Source: Arthrobotrys musiformis
Lineage: Eukaryota > Ascomycota > Orbiliomycetes > Orbiliales > Orbiliaceae
Assembly (NCBI GenBank): GCA_036971715.1
Contig: JAVHJL010000007.1
Coordinates: 682,001 to 746,000 of the forward strand
Length of the DNA stretch: 64,000 nt
Reading direction: 5' to 3'
The position numbers and the translations under genes were made by a program. Every line of letters starts with the position of its first letter. The stretch's first letter is position 1. Under the pieces are notes generated by a model that worked only from the letters and a program-made list of their open reading frames with translations, was not told the origin of the DNA and ran no database searches. Below, piece by piece: positions 34,955 through 46,675 of this stretch.

Positions 34955-37067
34955 ATGTACCACCGAACTCCCCGCCCAGTGCCAGATACCCCGTCCACCG
35001 AACCCCCATCGGAGAACCAACTCCCCCAACAGCAGCCTCCATACAGCCCAGCCGGCAGCTCTGCGGCTTCAGGACACCATCTCCAGGTCCCTGAGCCGGG
35101 TGCTTCATTTCCATTTCAGCCGCCTCCCCGTCGTGGGCCTTCTACTTACCGTCCTCCGTCTCCCTCCAAACACCCATATAGTAAACCCACATACAATCCG
35201 ACAGATCCCGACGACCGTAGTTGGTCGTCGCCTTCTAATATTCTAATGTTTCTTCTAACTGCTATAATCCTCGTTCTCCTCTTCTTCCAAACTCCCGGGC
35301 ACTCGCAGGTCCTGTATCTAAACGACTTTGATGGCGACCCGTGGGGGGATTCATGTCCGGACTACAAGGATTACTCGTCACGTCGCCATCTACCGCTCAG
35401 CTCTGGACCTTTGCAGCTACCCTTCCAGCGACCCGTTCCAGAATGCAGGAGTTTTAGGTCACAGGCTGTAGAAAGTGTTATCAAGGATATGACAACACGG
35501 CTTGTCGATAAAGATCTTGCCCGATTGTTCGAAAACTGTTATCCCAGCACTTTGGATACAACCGTTAGATGGCACGTAACCGGTGAAGAAAAAGAGGACA
35601 CGGGTGCTGCTGCAGGCGTTCGGAGTATACTAGGTGGTGATAATGTCAAGGGTGCACAGAGTTTTATCGTCACCGGCGATATCAATGCGGAGTGGCTACG
35701 GGATTCTACGAACCAGTTGGCCGGGTATATGCCGTTATTGCGCAAGGATGAGAAGTTGAAGAAGTTGGTTTGGGGAGCGATCAATACACAGGCGGGATAT
35801 GTGATTGAAAGTCCTTATTGTAATGCCTTCCAGCCACCGAGAGGTAGTCATGTTAAGCCGTACGTTTCACCTATCGATGTGATATTTCATACGCCCCTGC
35901 TAACTTGGATTGAAATAGAGCCAATAACGGCCAGGACGATTCAGTCCACCCCTCGTACGACTTCAGAGCTGTCTTTGAGTGCAAATACGAGATCGATAGC
36001 TTGGCCAACTTTTTCTCCCTGGCAAATCAGTACTATGCCCACACAGGCGACCTATCTTTCGTCACGACCAGGTTCATATCAGCCGTAGAATCTGTCTTCA
36101 ATGTTTTGGAGGAGCAGGCGCAGGGGACCTTTTCCAGCACTGGCTCGTTACAATTCCCAGGCTATACATTCCAGAGGAATACGAACGTCGGGGTAAGCAG
36201 CCTAATGACATTTACAATCGATGAAGCAGGCTGGGATCTAACTTGTCAATTTTACAGACTGAGACACTATCGCTTTCGGGCAGGGGAAATCCCTTGAATG
36301 CTAATAGCTCGCTCATTCGCTCGGCCTTCAGGCCTTCCGATGACGCTTGTATTTTGCAATACTTTATCCCTGGGAACGCCTTCATGTCTGTCGAACTAGG
36401 TCGACTTTCGAAACTGCTTGCCGATGCTAAGAAAACCGAGCATTCCAGTTTCGCGAGCGACTGGTCGAAGAAGATCGCTGATGGTATCAAAGCCCACGGT
36501 ATTGTCGATGACCCGGTATTCGGGAAGGTTTATGCCTATGAGGTTGATGGGTATGGTTCGAGAATCATGATGGATGATGCGAACCTGCCATCTCTTCTTT
36601 CACTACCCAAGTTAGGATGGACCACGGTGAATGATCCGATCTATCAGAACACGAGGAAGATGATATTATCGAGGGAAGGGAACCCTTTCTTTTTGGAAGG
36701 ACCAGTGTTCAAGGGGATTGGAGGACCTCACATCGGGTTGAAACATGCATGGCCGATGAGCCTGTTGATGCAAGCCATGACGAGCGATGATGACAAGGAA
36801 ATTATGGCGGCAATAGATGCAGTCAAGACTGTCAGCCGCTTGGGGTTGATCAATGAGAGCGTGAATGTCAACAGGCAGGGTGATTATACCAGTGAGTATT
36901 ATCCCGTATCCTCGGTTGAAAGTTTAATCTTTTGTGCCTGACTAACTTGTCTTTTAGGAAGCTGGTTTGCATGGGCGAACTCGGTTTTCGCGCAGGCCAT
37001 TTTGGATTTGGCGAAGAGGAAGCCACATTTGGTATTCGGCACTGGAGCGGAGCCTTATGAGATTTAA
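34955..37067 (+). CDS. GH125 exo-alpha-1,6-mannosidase-like type II membrane protein
   Basis: Four exons (34955-35859, 35919-36192, 36258-36891, 36958-37067) encode 640 aa. Residues 1-92 form a Pro/Ser-rich cytosolic tail. A single span (ILMFLLTAIILVLLFF, about 95-110) would anchor it as a type II protein, probably in the Golgi/ER. The luminal part matches the metal-independent glycoside hydrolase family 125 (old DUF1237): FIVTGDINAEWLRDSTNQLA, INTQAGYVIESPYCNAFQPP, YDFRAVFECKYEIDSLANFF, SRIMMDDANLPSLLSLPKLG, GIGGPHIGLKHAWPMSLLMQ and the terminal SWFAWANSVFAQ. Bacterial GH125 enzymes cleave non-reducing alpha-1,6-mannose. A role in fungal N- or O-glycan trimming is inferred. Confidence 0.88.
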
Positions 37068-39752
37068 TTCCTCCATTTCCTCCGTTGCCGCCTTTTTCTC
37101 CGGGGTTTACAGGTCCGTAAGAGACAAGGGAAGTCTCCTAAGTTTACCGTTTTCGTCATACAGCTTTCTTCCTCTTCTTCTTTCGCCGTTTGGAGGGCAT
37201 GCGCATTTTACATGATACCACTGGGACATTTTCATTTCGGTTGTCTTTTTGTTTTTCGAAAGTTTTGTTTCATTGCATTGCAGGTTTTTATTGGTCGCCA
37301 GCAAGCAGAGACCATGAAACTAAATGTAGATACCATTCTCTTACTTGGCGTCGCATCCATTGAAATTGAATATTGTTGGTGAAGATATCAAAACGTCATC
37401 GATTCGTATCTGCATGAGTCGAGTCTCAAAGATATAATTTTGGCAATTAGGATCCAAGCTTTCTCGAAATCTAGCTGCATAACGTTAGTTTATGCGGCAA
37501 ACCTGCCGCATCCCCACATGCCAACCAGCCGAAGTATATCCGTTCGATTGGCTGTCTGTTTTAGCGTTATCTGGAACCATCGATTCTTTGTACGTACTGA
37601 GTACCTTCCTACAGGGATCCATGCCGATAATCACAAGCTTCACATGCTCAAAACTCAACGCCCCCCCAGAGTTCGAATGTCCATTCGATGCAGCGAGCAC
37701 CCTTTCGTCCAGGTTTTGCGGTCTCCACCTTAAATCCTTTCCTGCACATGCTCCTTCGGTCCTTTTTTTGTTCGTCGTAGCTTGTTACTCATCTGGGCTA
37801 CAGCTTTGGAAGCTTGAACTCGAAGCCTATGAGGTCCCACATTTTGTTACCCTTTTGGTGAAGCACAAAGTCGTTTTCACATGCTCGAAAGTCCAACCTT
37901 TTTTTTTTTCCCCCAATGAGACATGGGGGTCTGTCTCATTACATCGAAAGATTTCAGCGAATTGGCGAAACCCGTTTGCCCACCCACACACACTTTGACC
38001 TCTTGCTCGCCATGATAGTGATTAAGCATGAAGTTGCATGAATTTTTTTATTTTTTTATTTGACTTTTTGAAGAAGTTATTTTGTTTGTAGAAGTAAAAA
38101 AGGACTAAAGACGGGATTTGGGATTTATTCTTAGCCTTTCTTTCCTCTTCGACCGCCAGCTGCAGGGCGGAAACTCGAACGTCGTCGCCGTCCGTTTTTT
38201 CTAATCCCCCTTGACGCGCCTCACTTTTAAGCTTGTCTTGTGGAATTACCCCGGAAATATAATACCATTACCTCACGAGTCCGTGACCTTTCTGCTGCCC
38301 CCAAAAGGACAAAGCTATCAATAGACCTGCCAAAAGCTCGCCCTTGTATATGCCACTTACACTCTCAGTAAAAACAGAACCGACATCTTCCCAGGCGCCA
38401 GAACCCCAAAGGCGCTATCGATTTCGTATCGCGCATCCGTTAATTACCCGTTTTTACGTCAAGAAGCAAAAGGGAAAAAGCCCACCTTCCCCCGCTAGAA
38501 AAGGACGTATAACGGTTTGATAGACACATACTCTTGTCTTTTTTGCCCTTTTTTAACCACGGCCCCCCCTATCGTATCGATTGTTTAAACTGGGGAAAGT
38601 GGGTCAATGCGTTTTTTGGCTACCTGCTTACATAGTTCTTCAGTAATCGATTCGTATTACTTATTAACGACCAGTCTTAAGAGTATCTGGATAAAATCTG
38701 TAACCAACCGATACCCCGTGACGGGCTGCCTACCAGAATCCGAATAAGATATCGGTTTCTCTTACTAAAAACGAAGATAGTCGAATACTTTTTTTTTATA
38801 AAGGTCCCGTCTAGTATTTCCGAACCCACTTAGCTGTAGCGCTAGGAGAGGGCCGACTTTTATATCTACGACCTAAGTTAGCTACCGACTTTATCTAAAA
38901 AGCAACCTCCCAAGGCCGCCCGCCGCACTTTTCAACTTAGCTAGCGTGATGGGAATACGAAATACCTAGGGGCAAAAGAAAAGAAAAATATCCCCCAATT
39001 CTTTAAACCTTTTCACGAGCAAGTTTTTGGGTTTACAAGACATACATACATCTTTTTCCCAGCCTGATATCAGTTATACTATCACACCATCGATACATAT
39101 AAAAATTACCGGAACTCTTCATTTTTCTGGTTCTTTCTCGGACGGGACAGTCTTCCCGAACCCTCCCAGATACGACGACGAACGCAATCCTTGCCGTGCG
39201 CACACTCACCCACACGCTTCCCTTTCCCTTCCCATTTCCATTTCCATTTCCCCTAACCCGGCCCGCACCTCTTTCTTTCTTGGGAAGCATACCGATATAC
39301 GGAACGAAGAAAAAGAAGGGGATTACAAAAAGGTATATACTAAGGCCCGGGTTTCCGAAAATTCGCCGTCTGGTTCCTTTTTTCTTTTCTTCTTAAATCA
39401 ATCGGGATTTCCGATTATAGAGTTTTTTGAACGGGATATACGATTTTTTTTGGTTCTCCCTTTGGATGTTGGATTTGGGAATCCTGTGACGGAAGAGCTT
39501 GGGTTATCCTTTATCACGAGGGATTCTTTTTCTTTTGAGAACCCGAATTTTTTTTATATAATCTCGGGATCCCGATCGGTTCGGACGGGAAATATTTCGG
39601 TTTATATACCCGATATTTTTCTTAAGATTTATCAGTTATCTTTTTCCTTGGAGTCGCGGGAATTACGTATCCCTTTGCGATTTTAGCCCATCCAACTTTC
39701 GCCTCTAATATCACACCAACACGGGGTTTTCGACATTTTATAGCCTCACCGA
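37068..39752. other. AT-rich spacer upstream of the J-domain gene
   Basis: About 2.7 kb. 38030-38950 is T/A-rich without structure. A 219-codon ATG-initiated frame at 39027-39686 lies only 66 bp before the J-protein start; its composition (Phe/Ser/Ile-rich) and lack of any domain argue for a long leader rather than a gene. Confidence 0.4.
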
Positions 39753-41147
39753 ATGAGTGCCGACAAGGCAGCGCAGGAGGAGCCGCTTTCACCGCGAGCG
39801 ATCGCGAAGGCTTCGTTGATTGAAGGTATTTTCTTCCCTTTTCTTTTACATTTTTTTTCTTTTTTCTTTATAGCTATTTAGAAGAGGAAATGAAGCTGGC
39901 AATGGGGTTTATAAAAATGCAACATGTGATTCGATCGTTGAATGCTGACTGGTATACTTCTGTGACGATTAGAGATATTGAATGAAGATGATGTGAGTAG
40001 CATAATACACCATCTTTTATAATACATCCTTGCCCCTTTAGGAAGAATATTATATACCCCCTGCGGCCTTTAAGATATATATTGCGATAGTGCCCTTTTG
40101 TTATGTTGAATTGTTCATGATATCGAGCTGTCATTATTTGATATAAACCTTCGAGATCTGACAGTTCCGTGCGTAATAGTTATACAAAGTCCTAGGCGCC
40201 CCGAGAAATGCATCCCCGGTCGAGATCCGAAGATGCTACCTCGAGCGCGGCAAGATCTGTCATCCGGACAAAATCCCCTACCACCCGGATTCCACTAGGT
40301 AACCTTACCCGCCAATATATCGCATATCTACGAATATATACTAATCATCCCCAGCGCCTTCCAACGCCTCGGCTTCGCCTTCGACGTCCTAAAATCACCC
40401 TCCTCAAGACGCACCTACGACCGCGCCTCCCGCGACCCCCTCCTAGCCTCCAAATTCACCACCTCCTCAACCTCCGGCCCCGCCACCTTCCTCGACGGCG
40501 AAATCTCCTTCCGCAGCGCCGTAGAAAGCATCTTTGCAGAATTCATGGACGGCGACTTCGCCCACGTCCGCCAACTCCTCGAAACCTTGAATCGAAGCTA
40601 CCCAAACCTCGTCAGCAACGAAGTAATCGATGGTATCGAATCTGCGTTTTTTAAAATAAGACAGTTGGTCATAACCACCCGCGTTTACGCTTTTTTGATA
40701 TCGATCGAGTTGGGCAGGATTCACCGCGTGCAGAAGCGGTTGATGGCGTTGGGGTATTTGGATGTCAGGGGACGGGTGAGGGTTACCATGCAGCTCGTTA
40801 GGACTACGTTAGCGATCCCGGTTAGGATCGAGTTGGCGTTGAGGAGGCGGAAGGAGAGGGAGTGGAGGGCTAAGACTGCCGGGTGGAATGCTATCGGAAG
40901 ACCCCCGGAGGAGGAGGATGGGAATCATGTTGGTGGGATATTGAATGATAGGGTCTTCAAAGTGCTGGAGTTATTGGTGGGGAGTAGTGCGGAAGACGAG
41001 GCGGAGGATATCGAGTATAAGAAGAAAAGCGACCCGAGGAACGGCTTGAGCGATCAGGATATGGCCGGGGTGCCGGTTGGGGGTGGCCGTGCCAGGTCCA
41101 GGAGTGCGGGGGCGTCAGCTAACGGCAGGAGAAGGCATTGGCAGTGA
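39753..41147 (+). CDS. J-domain (DnaJ-like) co-chaperone, 334 aa
   Basis: Four exons (39753-39825, 39973-39992, 40180-40298, 40355-41147). Splicing assembles an N-terminal J domain: EILNEDDLYKVLGAPRNAS, helix II with RRCYLERGKICHPDKIPYHP (the HPD tripeptide that triggers Hsp70 ATPase), and helices III-IV AFQRLGFAFDVLKSPSSRR followed by TYDR. Exon 2 is only 20 nt. The C-terminal 230 residues (DGEISFRSAVESIFAEFMDG, then helices rich in basic residues) resemble a fungal J-protein type with no Gly/Phe region or zinc fingers, so class III/C. It would recruit an Hsp70 to a specific client; the client is unknown. The end is Ser/Arg/Gly-rich. Confidence 0.86.
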
Positions 41148-41709
41148 TCCCCTCCCTTTATTTCTTTAAATTTTTTTTTCCTTTCTATATTAACGACGAC
41201 ACGGATTTCCTTTAACGGGCTTCTCATTGTTTGCGGATAGTTATGGGTGCGGGTATGATAACGGGTTCCTTTTATATCATTTGTTTCTGCTTCGTGTGTA
41301 TGGAAAAAGCTTTGGTCAAAACCGGCGGGGCGTTCTTGTATTTAATTTCCTCGAATTTCAACATTCACTATATATTATATGCATACCAGACAGCATTATC
41401 AAGATCAATTGGTTCCCTCGTATTCAACATTCAAGCATTGTGAATCATGGTAGTAGAGGGAGTATTAGTCGTATCCGTATTATTACATTATCTCGCAACC
41501 GATCCTGCAACCATCAATCAAAAAGAAAAAGAAGAAAAAGAAAGAAAGAAAGCTTTTATGACACCAACCCAAATGATAAGTGCACAAGTAAATCATCCCA
41601 GGGTATCATCGAACATAAAGAAAATTCCAATACCATCAAAGACGTGAAGAACAAAGACCAAAAAATAAACTGAACGAAAGGCAGCCATGTTCAAAAAAAT
41701 CTAATATAT
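41148..41709. other. Spacer between convergent J-protein and F-box genes
   Basis: Facing 3' flanks. Includes an AAGAAAGAAAG run at 41528-41550. No gene supported. Confidence 0.4.
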
Positions 41710-43800
41710 TCACCAAACGCGCCCCCAATTCAAGAAACCAGATACCTCTCCTCCATCGCCCCATGCCCCTCCATACAAGCCCACGCCACCGCCGGGGATG
41801 TGGACGGTATTCTTATCGAAACCGTGTAGCTCTCTGAGATCGAACCCCCAGACGAACTTCCCGTCTGCAGCGAGAATAACCACACCCCTAGCCACGAAAT
41901 TCAATGCTTTCAGGCCCGGTAAATATGCGAGTTTCCACGCCTTCTCATTTGAGTCGCCCACATCAACCTTCTGTCCCTTGGGCCCCACAATGTTCAATAC
42001 CGGTAGCGATGACTCTTGACCCTTAGCAACCTGGATTTCCAGTGGCGGAGGGATGGCAGTGCTAACGCACGGCGTCTGCTGTGGCCTGTCAAGGTAATTC
42101 ACCTGCCCAGCGTCTTCTGCCGACCATTCAGCTTTGTTTTTTCCGCTCCCAGGTACCAAATGACGCCACTCCCGATTCATACGCCACAGCCAGATTTCCC
42201 CATTCGCATAACCAATCAGCACACCCATGTAAGCATCGTTTTGACCGACGTCATAATGCATCAGAGGGGCGACTGAAATATGGGTTATCTCCCCCCTTCC
42301 ACTCTTCCTGGCCGGGACGGACAGCCAGTGATGCATATAGGCCGTCGTTTCATCTTTCCCCTTCTTTGGCTGTGATAGCTCTGGTGATGTTCCGCAGACG
42401 TAAACCATCCCAGAGCTCTTTGATACAGCTAGAACTCCAATGTTGCCGCCCTGGCCGTCGAATGGGACCGAGAGCACGTAGCATAGCTCTTCCCTACCCG
42501 ATACCTTGACCCTCATAGTCTTCGGCCCCGAAGATTGCATAGCCGCCTTGACCTCCAAAATTGCCGGATTTCCTCTCGCCTGCAACTGTTGTTGCTGCCA
42601 TCCCATCCCGGCAGGAACTCCCACAGTCGGATGTTTATGAAACCGGCTCAAGAAGCCCTGCAGGAAACCCCTGATCTTATTTCCTGGCGGACCGGTCGGA
42701 TTCGGGTACCTCGCATTCGTCAATGCAAAGCCGTTCGCAGCGTTCGCAGCCTTACACTGCGCATTCCCGCAGTTTTGGTTCGGCCCGTGATTATGCGCCA
42801 TAGCTGCCGTTTTGACCGTTTTGTCCTTGATGTTTAATTGGTAGATTCTATGCGGCGCCAGCCCTTCGAATGTGTATGTTTCCACAATGCCGTTTTCGAA
42901 GGTAATCGACAGCTCCTTGACGCTGGATGGCGACTCCACTTCCTCCATGTCGACTTTGACGATCCTGAGGTTAAGGGCCGTTTTGACGTCGAATATCATG
43001 TATAAGGGACCTGGTTCGGGGATGCATGGGCAACAGGAGTGTCGGTGAGGTCGGAATTCAAGGGTCAAGTGCGTTTTGGAGAATAGGCGGCAGATGTAGA
43101 GTTTACGGTTAGCACGGCGACCAACGACCATAGCAGCAAAGGAGCCGGTCTGACGAGAGAAACCGACACATTCGAAAGCCTCGTTGGGTGGATATGTGCT
43201 ATTCTGGTTGGGTGTTGTGGCATTGGCATTGGCATTGCTGCTACTATTATTACTGTTGTTGGAAGTGTTAGTAGGATTTGAGACATCCAGGAGAGCGCGA
43301 GCGTCAAGGCGAGTCTTCAGGCAGGGGACACGGTGACGGCTGCCCGGCCATTCGGTGACAAGTGTAGTGAAGTATCTCCGAAGATGGAGGACGGAGAATG
43401 TTTGTATCTGCTGGGTGGACCATTGGTTGGAGCGAGAGGTTGCGCCTGAAGGGGAATGCAGGGCATCGATGTTTCGCTGGAGTAGGGCGCGACAGCTAGA
43501 GGCCTGGAACCAATCACGACAGGAGAGCCGAGCAGAGTCGAAGTCATGAGGCGAGAGATAGAAGAGAATCTCCTGGATGATTTCTGTCGGTAGATACGGA
43601 ATCACTGTGTCCTTTCGAGGCCGGGAAGATGAAGATGAAGGTGGAGCCGGTAATACTAATTTTGAGGGTTTCGCATGAATATTCGAGAAATTGGGGACGG
43701 TGAGCCCTTGCAGGAGAGACTCCACAGCAGCGGTCGGTTTGTCCTTAAAATCGTCATTTAAAGGCGGGACTTGGGCCATCCCACCGACAGAAGTCGCCAT
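41710..43800 (-). CDS. F-box protein, 696 aa
   Basis: Single-exon gene. After a Ser/Pro-rich start, residues 67-110 contain a clear F-box: IPYLPTEIIQEILFYLSPHD followed by FDSARLSCRDWFQASSC, the Skp1-binding fold of SCF ubiquitin ligases. The rest (about 130-696) contains many beta-rich segments (FECVGFSRQTGSFAAMVVGR, GPLYMIFDVKTALNLRIVKV, EIWLWRMNREWRHLVPGSGK, GVVILAADGKFVWGFDLREL) suggesting a beta-propeller or similar substrate-binding domain, though WD repeats are not obvious. An Asn/Ser-rich insert lies near 180-205. Substrate unknown. Its 5' region is followed by a purine-rich stretch (43900-43965). Confidence 0.82.
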   Translation of the reverse strand: MATSVGGMAQVPPLNDDFKDKPTAAVESLLQGLTVPNFSNIHAKPSKLVLPAPPSSSSSRPRKDTVIPYLPTEIIQEILFYLSPHDFDSARLSCRDWFQASSCRALLQRNIDALHSPSGATSRSNQWSTQQIQTFSVLHLRRYFTTLVTEWPGSRHRVPCLKTRLDARALLDVSNPTNTSNNSNNSSSNANANATTPNQNSTYPPNEAFECVGFSRQTGSFAAMVVGRRANRKLYICRLFSKTHLTLEFRPHRHSCCPCIPEPGPLYMIFDVKTALNLRIVKVDMEEVESPSSVKELSITFENGIVETYTFEGLAPHRIYQLNIKDKTVKTAAMAHNHGPNQNCGNAQCKAANAANGFALTNARYPNPTGPPGNKIRGFLQGFLSRFHKHPTVGVPAGMGWQQQQLQARGNPAILEVKAAMQSSGPKTMRVKVSGREELCYVLSVPFDGQGGNIGVLAVSKSSGMVYVCGTSPELSQPKKGKDETTAYMHHWLSVPARKSGRGEITHISVAPLMHYDVGQNDAYMGVLIGYANGEIWLWRMNREWRHLVPGSGKNKAEWSAEDAGQVNYLDRPQQTPCVSTAIPPPLEIQVAKGQESSLPVLNIVGPKGQKVDVGDSNEKAWKLAYLPGLKALNFVARGVVILAADGKFVWGFDLRELHGFDKNTVHIPGGGVGLYGGAWGDGGEVSGFLNWGRVW

Positions 43801-44644
43801 GTCTTCTGAGCGAACGGTGTTTTTCCGGTATGAAGTTGGAGATGGCTACTTGGGTAGGTGTGTACCTAAGTAGCGATGTTGGAGGTTCTTCAGAGGGGGC
43901 CTAGGGAAGGGAAGAAGAAAGGAGTGGGTGGGAGAAAGGAGGGAGAAGAGAAGGAAGAGAGGGATTCAGAGGATAGTTAAGTCAGTCGACACAACACGCG
44001 CAGACCATCCACCCACCAATATAATACACTAGACAGGACAAGACAGACAAGACAGGACGAGAGGAGATAACGACAAGGACAGGGACAAGACCGGACAAGA
44101 AGAGGTCGGGATGCAATGTGAGTACGAGAAAAGCGTATCTGGAAAATGCGGCTTCGAGGAAAACGGAAGGTCCGCAAGTAGCGCCCGGAATGGCGGATTC
44201 TGAAGGAGATTAACTGCGCCCGTTCATGCGTGCCCGTTTTTATATACGCATTCTTCAGAATCACTTATCGTGCATATACATACTTACTTACTGACATACG
44301 GCTTCGTCAAAGATGCTTGTGTGTATGTGTGCGTGCGTGTGTGTGTATGATCGAAGCATTTAGGAAATTATGGAAAGCAAAGTATGGAAGAAAAGTTCCG
44401 ACGTATTATAGTACATACATTTCTCGAAAGATGCAATTGCAAGGGTCAGTCGCTAGTTAACTTAACAGCCAAGTTGATAATATTGATTATACTATGATGT
44501 ATGGGGTATCATGCCAATGCCAATGCCGCGCTATAAAGTCCACAAACTATAGCCAGCCTCGCCTCCTCTTCAAACATCTCGATAGTTGATAGGTATCGAT
44601 TGTATTGACCGGGTGGATCAGTTATTGTTATAGAATTGGGTAAT
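43801..44644. other. Spacer F-box gene / REX4
   Basis: F-box gene promoter and REX4 3' flank. Contains a purine-rich stretch at 43911-43970, ACA/GAC-rich repeats to 44100, and a TG-rich run at 44320-44347. No gene supported. Confidence 0.4.
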
Positions 44645-45959
44645 TCAGGCCAGCCAGTCGTCGAAATCGTCGTCGTCGTCGTCACCTTCATCGTCGTCGT
44701 CGTCCTCCCCGCTTTCGTCCGTCTTGATATCCGCTGCATTTGTCGCGCAAGATTTACCGGCCTCCGCTTGCTTTTTCTTCTTTTTCTTCTTCTTGTTCCC
44801 CCGCGGCATCTGTTTCTGCTTGCCTCTCTGCATAATTCCATACTTCTCCGCCGCCAACTTTTCAAATTCCTTCTTGTCCTTTTTGTAGAGCATCATCGTC
44901 ACCCTGGCATCTTCCACACTGCTGTGTGCGGCGCCTTGAATGTCCAATCCTAATATCTCTTTTGCCAGTCTTTTCAACCCAGGATTCTTCTGTTTCGCGA
45001 TCTTTCGGAATGGCTGATGCCGGGCGGTATCTCTAATGTCCCGTTTCGGATGTGAGAGAAATAATGCCTCCAGATCGTTATGGATAGCGTGGCCAATAAG
45101 AATTTTGCCGTCAATAATTTCGTGCACCCTCTTCTGGGCCTCTTCCAGCGTCATTGCTATCAAGCAAACCATCAATTAGAAATACTTTCCCCCAAAAAGC
45201 CAAAATAATAAAATAAAATAAAAATAAAATAAAAGAGACAATAGGGAAAATAAAAAGAGAGGAGTTACCTTTTGCCATGTCTTTGGCACTAACACCGCTC
45301 ACCCACGTCCGCCAGTCAGTCACCCGCTCCTTCGGCTTCACAAATGTGTCCAGAACACAATGGCCGTTGTAGTTGACAAGCGAAACCCTTGCAAGTGCGG
45401 ATAATTCATGGTCCGGGGGTCCCACTCCAACCATTTCGCAATCAATGGCGATATACCGCCCCGCTTCTGTAGATTTTGCAGAATTTGCCGATGTCGCACT
45501 CGGTGTAGATGAGAAGGCCTCTGCTACAGCATCGGGATCTAGATCGTTATCTTTAGCCCATGCTATCGCTGATTTTCTAGACGTCAGATCCGGAGCCGAA
45601 GCAGCAGCAGCAGAGGCGACCGTAGGTTTGGTCGTAACTGATCTACTAGAGGAAGATTTGCTGCTCGGGGCCGCTAAGTTTTGAGATTTCGCAACGGCAG
45701 TAGTCCTAAGAACGAGCTTGCCGCCGTTTTTGACATTGTTGTTTGGAGGTTGTGAGGCCATGGTCTTCTTAGTCGCAGTAGGAGCAGTAGAATCGGAGGT
45801 CTTCGGGCGCTTAGCCGCTGTCGATGAAGATGAAGATGAAGATGGAGACGACTTCTTTGGCTTCCCAGACGGCTCTTCGTCGGCCGGGCTCTTACGCTTC
45901 AGCGACTTTTGAAGAGCCTTCCAATTGCTGGAGAGTGATGAGGATTGAGGATTAGACAT
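44645..45959 (-). CDS. REX4: RNA exonuclease 4 (REX4, DEDDh 3'-5' exonuclease)
   Basis: Two exons (45959-45269 and 45156-44645) encode 400 aa. The N-terminal 150 residues are Ser/Lys-rich and disordered. The exonuclease domain follows: Exo I RYIAIDCEMVGVGPP (catalytic Asp/Glu), SLVNYNGHCVLDTFVKPKE, DWRTWVSGVSAKDM, Exo II KILIGHAIHNDLEALFLSHP, and Exo III HSSVEDARVTMMLY, whose His and Asp complete DEDDh. After it come a poly-Lys run (KKKKKKKKQAEAG) and an Asp-rich tail ending DDWLA. Rex4 acts in nucleolar pre-rRNA processing (ITS1). The ATG at 45959 was chosen; an in-frame Met at 46016 would add a hydrophobic 19-residue extension unlike the family. Divergent from the glycosyltransferase gene. 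Confidence 0.92.
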
Positions 45960-46675
45960 CGATGCTATCGCCACGGCCTCGCCCGTATGGAATATAAATG
46001 TGAAAACGACGAGCAAGCCTCTCTACCGACCTCTTAGCAAGGCATCGTGATGGTGTAGAGCCCAAAATATCGTCGTCGGCCGCGGTCTGGGCAGGCGCAG
46101 GTTTGATGTCGAAGGAAGGTTTTCAGTGGAGATTTTTGGCGAAGAAGCATGCAAATGCAAGCGACCCAAAGCGACCTAGCTTAGGCCGGCCAGCGCCAGC
46201 ATCTTTCGAGACCAGCCCGCCCCGCCCCACAGGCACCCGTTTGTGAACTCTTTTAACCAGCCCGGCTCAATATCGAAAACGGAAGCTCCAACATGAACAT
46301 TTATTAGCAGGGCATCGGGCCAGGTGGAAATTGACGGGACCTGGCTGGATTACTAACTTCCATTATCAACGGCTCGAGCGCCGTTCCGTGCGATGGCCAC
46401 GACAGATTAGTTATAATATTGGATGGTTGACAAAAACAGCCGATGTTGGTAACGTTGGTTGTGTCATGTTGACCAGAATTACATCTTTATAACAGTACAG
46501 GCCAGCTGTTACCATTAATATTCTCCGACCTCCCAGCAGGCTGCAGCATTGCGTCGAACCGACCACTTCGATATCATCACATCTGCAGACTTCATCGCCA
46601 GTCTAGTTTCCGTGGCGGGAAGGGAAGCAGTGTTTGTGGGGTTCATGTATCCCGGCTGTCTGGTTCGAATTCGCA
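45960..46675. promoter_or_regulatory. Divergent promoter REX4 / glycosyltransferase
   Basis: 716 bp between start codons. Includes a GC-rich, repeat-poor segment (46180-46300). No TATA box stands out and no coding frame is supported. Confidence 0.4.
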
